From Loktanella sp. (lineage in GTDB: Bacteria; Pseudomonadota; Alphaproteobacteria; Rhodobacterales; Rhodobacteraceae), in assembly GCA_017390475.1 (NCBI GenBank), contig JAFPBO010000031.1, forward strand, positions 206,154 to 270,153: a stretch of 64,000 nt of DNA. Direction: 5' to 3'. Below the pieces are notes generated by a model, which was given only the letters and a program-made list of their open reading frames with translations, ran no database searches and had not been told where the DNA came from. Shown here piece after piece: positions 60,972-64,000 of the stretch. The stretch's first letter is position 1. Every line of letters starts with the position of its first letter. Made by a program: the position numbers and the translations under genes.

Positions 60972-62008
60972 AATCCGTTCTGCGCCGCATTGCGCCACAA
61001 TTGCTGACACTGGCCGCCGTGATCGTGTTGGTAAGCATTTATTTCCCCAACTTCTGGCAGATCGTCTATGTGAATGACCGCCTTGTCGGCATCCCGATTG
61101 ATGTGATCAAACGCGGTGCCCCTGTCGCCCTGCTGGCCATCGGCATGACGCTGGTGATCGCCACACGCGGGATCGACTTGTCGGTCGGCGCGGTAATGGC
61201 AATCTGTGGCGCAAGCGCCGCTTGGTCGATTGATCAGGGTTTTGGTCTGTGGGCCGCCCTTGGTATCGCGATATTCGCCGGGCTGGTTTGCGGCCTGTGG
61301 AACGGGCTGTTGGTGGCAGTGTTCAACATCCAGCCGATTGTCGCAACGCTGATCCTGATGGTGGCGGGGCGCGGGATAGCGCAATTGATCACCGGCGGCA
61401 CGATCCTGACCTTTGACAATGATGCGTTTTCCTATCTTGGCTCCGGCACTTTGCTGGGGGTGCCGGTACCGGCGGTGATCTGGGTGCTGACCGGCATCGG
61501 CGTCGGTCTATTAGTGCGACGGACCGCGTTGGGGCTGTTGGTGGAATCCATCGGGGTGAACCTGCGCGCCAGCACCTTGACCGGGATCAACAGCCGCGTG
61601 CTATTGATCGCTGTCTATATGGGGTCGGGGTTCTGCGCCGCTCTGGCGGGTATCATCGCCACGGCGGATATCCGGGGGGCCGATGCCAATAACGCGGGGC
61701 TCTGGCTGGAACTCGATGCGATCCTGGCTGTGGTGATTGGCGGCAATTCACTGTTGGGCGGGCGATTTTCGATCCTCGCTTCGGTGTTGGGGGCGATGAT
61801 CATCCAGACCATCAATACTGGCATTTTGCTTGCGGGCTTTCCGTCAGAGTTCAATCTGGTGATCAAGGCGGTGCTGGTGATCATCATCCTGGTGCTGCAA
61901 TCACCCCGCGTGCTGCCGCAACTGGCCTATTTATGGCCGGGGCGGCGTAACACCACCACGCCTGCCAAGACAGCGGCCCCCAACTCCGGGACGGAGACCA
62001 AGACATGA
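60968..62008 (+). CDS. Sugar ABC transporter permease (YtfT type)
   Basis: This 346-residue permease of the ribose/galactofuranose family has about eight to ten hydrophobic helices and conserved GMTLVIATRGIDLSVGAVM near the first third. The second half has ALLIGGNSLLGG-like order around AVVIGGNSLLGGRFSI. It pairs with YjfF to form the channel. Its ATG overlaps the ATPase stop (ATGA). Confidence 0.92.
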   Translation: MKSVLRRIAPQLLTLAAVIVLVSIYFPNFWQIVYVNDRLVGIPIDVIKRGAPVALLAIGMTLVIATRGIDLSVGAVMAICGASAAWSIDQGFGLWAALGIAIFAGLVCGLWNGLLVAVFNIQPIVATLILMVAGRGIAQLITGGTILTFDNDAFSYLGSGTLLGVPVPAVIWVLTGIGVGLLVRRTALGLLVESIGVNLRASTLTGINSRVLLIAVYMGSGFCAALAGIIATADIRGADANNAGLWLELDAILAVVIGGNSLLGGRFSILASVLGAMIIQTINTGILLAGFPSEFNLVIKAVLVIIILVLQSPRVLPQLAYLWPGRRNTTTPAKTAAPNSGTETKT

Positions 62009-62961
62009 GCATCCGCGCGCTACCGCTTTATGCGACGATTGCCATCTTTTTGTTGGCCTATCTGATCTGCTACATCCAGTTCCCTGCAATGCTGTCCACG
62101 CGGGTGATCGGCAACCTGCTGACAGATAACGCCTATCTCGGGATCGTCGCGGTCGGTATGACCATCGTGATCGTTTCGGGTGGGATTGATCTATCTGTCG
62201 GGTCAGTAATCGCTTTTGCAGGTGTCTTTATCGCCGTCGTACTGCGTGATACCGGACTGCATCCGCTGGTCGCCTTTGCAATGCTGCTGACGATCACAAC
62301 GGCCTTTGGCGCTGCGATGGGCGGAATGATCTATCTGCTGGCGATGCCGCCATTTATCGTAACGCTGGCGGGGATGTTTCTGGCGCGCGGTGCCAGCTAC
62401 ATGCTGTCGATCGACTCCGTGCCGATTGCCGACCCGTTCTATCAGATGATGCAGCGCGCCTATTTCGTGATGCCGGGCCGTGGACGGTTGACGCTACTGG
62501 GACTGATCATGATCGCGGCAGTCATCATCGGGATGATCGTACTGCACCGCACCCGGTTCGGCACCAATGTCTATGCCTTGGGCGGGGGTGAAGCGACAGC
62601 AAAGCTGATGGGTGTCGCCGTCGGGCAGACCACTGTGGCAGTTTATGCATTCTCGGGGTTTATGGCCGGGCTGTCTGGGATCGTTTTTTCAATCTACACC
62701 TCGGCGGGCTATCCGCTGGCGACAGTCGGTGTGGAACTTAGCGCGATTGCGGCGGTGGTCATTGGTGGGACGCTTTTGACTGGCGGCAGCGGCTATATGT
62801 TTGGTACTTTGATCGGCGTGCTGACAATGGGCCTGATCCAGACCTATATTGTCTTTGACGGCAGCTTGTCGAGTTGGTGGACAAAAATCGTGATTGGCGG
62901 ACTGCTGTTGATGTTCATCCTGCTGCAAAAAGGGTTATTAAAGCTACGTATTCACCAGTAA
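62005..62961 (+). CDS. Sugar ABC transporter permease (YjfF type)
   Basis: This 318-residue permease is the partner of the YtfT-type permease. It has conserved GMTIVIVSGGIDLSVGSVIA and AIAAVVIGGTLLTGGSGYMF. Its ATG overlaps the previous stop (ATGA), and 13 bp follow to the regulator gene. No Walker motifs are present, as expected of a permease. Confidence 0.91.
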   Translation: MSIRALPLYATIAIFLLAYLICYIQFPAMLSTRVIGNLLTDNAYLGIVAVGMTIVIVSGGIDLSVGSVIAFAGVFIAVVLRDTGLHPLVAFAMLLTITTAFGAAMGGMIYLLAMPPFIVTLAGMFLARGASYMLSIDSVPIADPFYQMMQRAYFVMPGRGRLTLLGLIMIAAVIIGMIVLHRTRFGTNVYALGGGEATAKLMGVAVGQTTVAVYAFSGFMAGLSGIVFSIYTSAGYPLATVGVELSAIAAVVIGGTLLTGGSGYMFGTLIGVLTMGLIQTYIVFDGSLSSWWTKIVIGGLLLMFILLQKGLLKLRIHQ

Positions 62962-62974
62962 CCAAGGAAACCTG

Positions 62975-63703
62975 ATGTCTGATCTGTTGCGCGATGCCCT
63001 GAACGAAACGCTGGTGCGCAATAGCCATGGGCAGGTGGTCGAGGCGATCGGCAGCGCAATCGTCAGCGGGAAATATCCCGAAGGATCCATCCTTCCCCGC
63101 GATGACGCTTTGGCCAGCCAGTTCGGCGTGTCGCGCACGGTCTTGCGCGAGGCGATGAAAACCCTCAGTGCCAAAGGCATGATCGTCGCGCGCACCCGTG
63201 TCGGGACCAGGGTCTGTGACCGTCAGCGGTGGAACCTGTTTGATGCCGAAGTGCTGGTCTGGCATCTGGATGAATATCCCGACATGGGTTTCCTTGATCA
63301 GCTGTTCGAGATGCGCCTGACCATGGAACCCGGCGCCGCGGCAATGGCCGCCACCCGGGCCACGGCAGAAGAGATCACGACGCTCTACAGCCATGCAGAG
63401 GCAATGCGGACCGCGGACGATGACAAAGCTTTTGCAATGGCCGATCTCGCATTGCATCGCGCGATTACCAAAGCCTCGGGCAATGTCTTTATGCATTCCG
63501 TCGTCACTCTGATCGAGGCTGCCTTGCTGATAATTTTCCGGCTCAGCTCTCCCGCCTCGGAACCGGCAACGCAACAGGATGTTTCCGCAGCGCATCTGCG
63601 GATTATCGACGCCATCGCCCGGCGCGACCCTGCTGCTGCTGAACAGGCGATGCGCGACGTGATCCTGTATGGTCAGCGCAGAATATCGGGTGTTGTCCGC
63701 TGA
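62975..63703 (+). CDS. GntR/FadR-family regulator
   Basis: This 242-residue regulator has an N-terminal winged helix (LASQFGVSRTVLREAMKTLS, about 47-66) and a C-terminal FCD domain with metal-binding-like His and Asp residues (MADLALHRAITKASG, later AAHLRIIDAIARRD). AAGGAAA lies upstream of the ATG. As the last gene of the galactofuranose-type operon, it is likely to regulate it in response to a sugar-derived ligand. No operator was identified. Confidence 0.9.
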   Translation: MSDLLRDALNETLVRNSHGQVVEAIGSAIVSGKYPEGSILPRDDALASQFGVSRTVLREAMKTLSAKGMIVARTRVGTRVCDRQRWNLFDAEVLVWHLDEYPDMGFLDQLFEMRLTMEPGAAAMAATRATAEEITTLYSHAEAMRTADDDKAFAMADLALHRAITKASGNVFMHSVVTLIEAALLIIFRLSSPASEPATQQDVSAAHLRIIDAIARRDPAAAEQAMRDVILYGQRRISGVVR

Positions 63704-63719
63704 ACCTGTCAGATTTTAG

Positions 63720-63738
63720 CGTCAGGCCAAGGCTGACG
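63720..63738. terminator. Weak stem-loop between convergent genes
   Basis: CGTCAG (63720-63725) can pair with CTGACG (63733-63738) around a short loop, in the 122-bp gap between the GntR-family gene and the convergent phosphomannomutase gene. No T-run follows on either side. Confidence 0.35.
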
Positions 63739-63825
63739 ACAATGCGGGAAATGACAGGCGTTTTATCGGCCGATCTGCGCCCACTCGATCGTGTATCGCC
63801 CTCATCGACTGGCTCCGTCAGCGCA

Positions 63826-64000
63826 TCACGCTGTCAACACAGACTGCACACGTGCAACTCCCGCAGCGACCAGATCAACATCCCCGCGGGCCTCGACGTT
63901 CAGCCGCACCACTGGTTCTGTATTGGAACTGCGCAGGTTGAACCGCCAATCCCCCAGATCAAACCCAAGGCCGTCGGTTTCATCAATGGCTTTTGCTTCG
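63826..64000 (-). CDS. Phosphomannomutase/phosphoglucomutase, C-terminal part
   Basis: The frame runs off the right edge of the window; 58 codons are visible up to a TGA at 63826. The end of the protein carries the phosphate-binding loop [18 protein letters not shown], the last conserved block of bacterial phosphohexomutases (ManB/AlgC class), which supply sugar-1-phosphates for surface polysaccharides. It is leftward, convergent with the GntR-family gene. The exact specificity cannot be told from the visible part. Confidence 0.85.
   Translation of the reverse strand, partial: EAKAIDETDGLGFDLGDWRFNLRSSNTEPVVRLNVEARGDVDLVAAGVARVQSVLTA

Noticed and set aside
1-64000. Search for CRISPR arrays, insertion sequences and transposases
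   Set aside because: No regular repeat-spacer pattern and no transposase-like frame were seen in the window; the only repeats are those listed.

Overview
The window looks like chromosomal DNA of a GC-rich alphaproteobacterium of the Rhodobacterales/Rhodobacteraceae (roseobacter-like). The main reasons are the complete smoEFGK-smoS-mtlK polyol operon in the order described for Rhodobacter sphaeroides, the ycjX-ycjF pair, the purU, Trm112/LON/YbbN and tamA-tamB groups, and the FccAB-SoxYZ sulfur genes. No species can be named from the sequence alone. Gene density is high, and 4-bp stop/start overlaps are common.

Layout. 1-791: edge of a probable genomic island, with a partial winged-helix gene carrying internal palindromic repeats and a tRNA-Arg(CCT) whose 3' end faces it. 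1122-8402: sugar ABC operon with a GH127 beta-L-arabinofuranosidase and a LacI regulator; a shared 13-bp operator-like word lies upstream of both the regulator and the binding-protein gene. 8592-16067: smo/mtlK polyol uptake and oxidation, with its own LacI-type regulator. 16443-24081: exopolysaccharide secretion (Wzc-like autokinase, Wzb-like phosphatase, Wza-like exporter, then YjbE-like, YjbF and YjbH proteins) without any glycosyltransferase. 24215-27889: sulfur module (SoxZ, SoxY, flavocytochrome c flavoprotein, small cytochrome c, YeeE/TsuA transporter). 27977-47093: mostly housekeeping (purU, Trm112, LON-domain protein, YbbN, rbfA, dapB, tamB-tamA, truA, ycjX-ycjF) with small envelope proteins and regulators between.

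47367-49315: HxlR regulator divergent from a Tat-exported amidohydrolase. 49559-55344: ferric-type ABC transporter whose binding protein is in one uninterrupted frame with an upstream LysR regulator, followed by a Tnr3-like Nudix protein. 55394-57874: polar amino-acid ABC operon. 58452-63703: galactofuranose-type YtfQ-YtfR-YtfT-YjfF transporter with a GntR/FadR regulator. 63826-64000: C-terminal end of a phosphomannomutase/phosphoglucomutase gene.

The dominant theme is scavenging: five ABC systems for sugars, polyols, amino acids and a probable metal or cofactor, four of them with a strong stem-loop directly after the binding-protein gene. The strongest leads are the LysR/binding-protein frame, the palindrome cluster in the edge gene, the EPS secretion block with its tandem-duplicated Ala/Gly-rich protein, and the reduced SoxYZ-FccAB-TsuA set.
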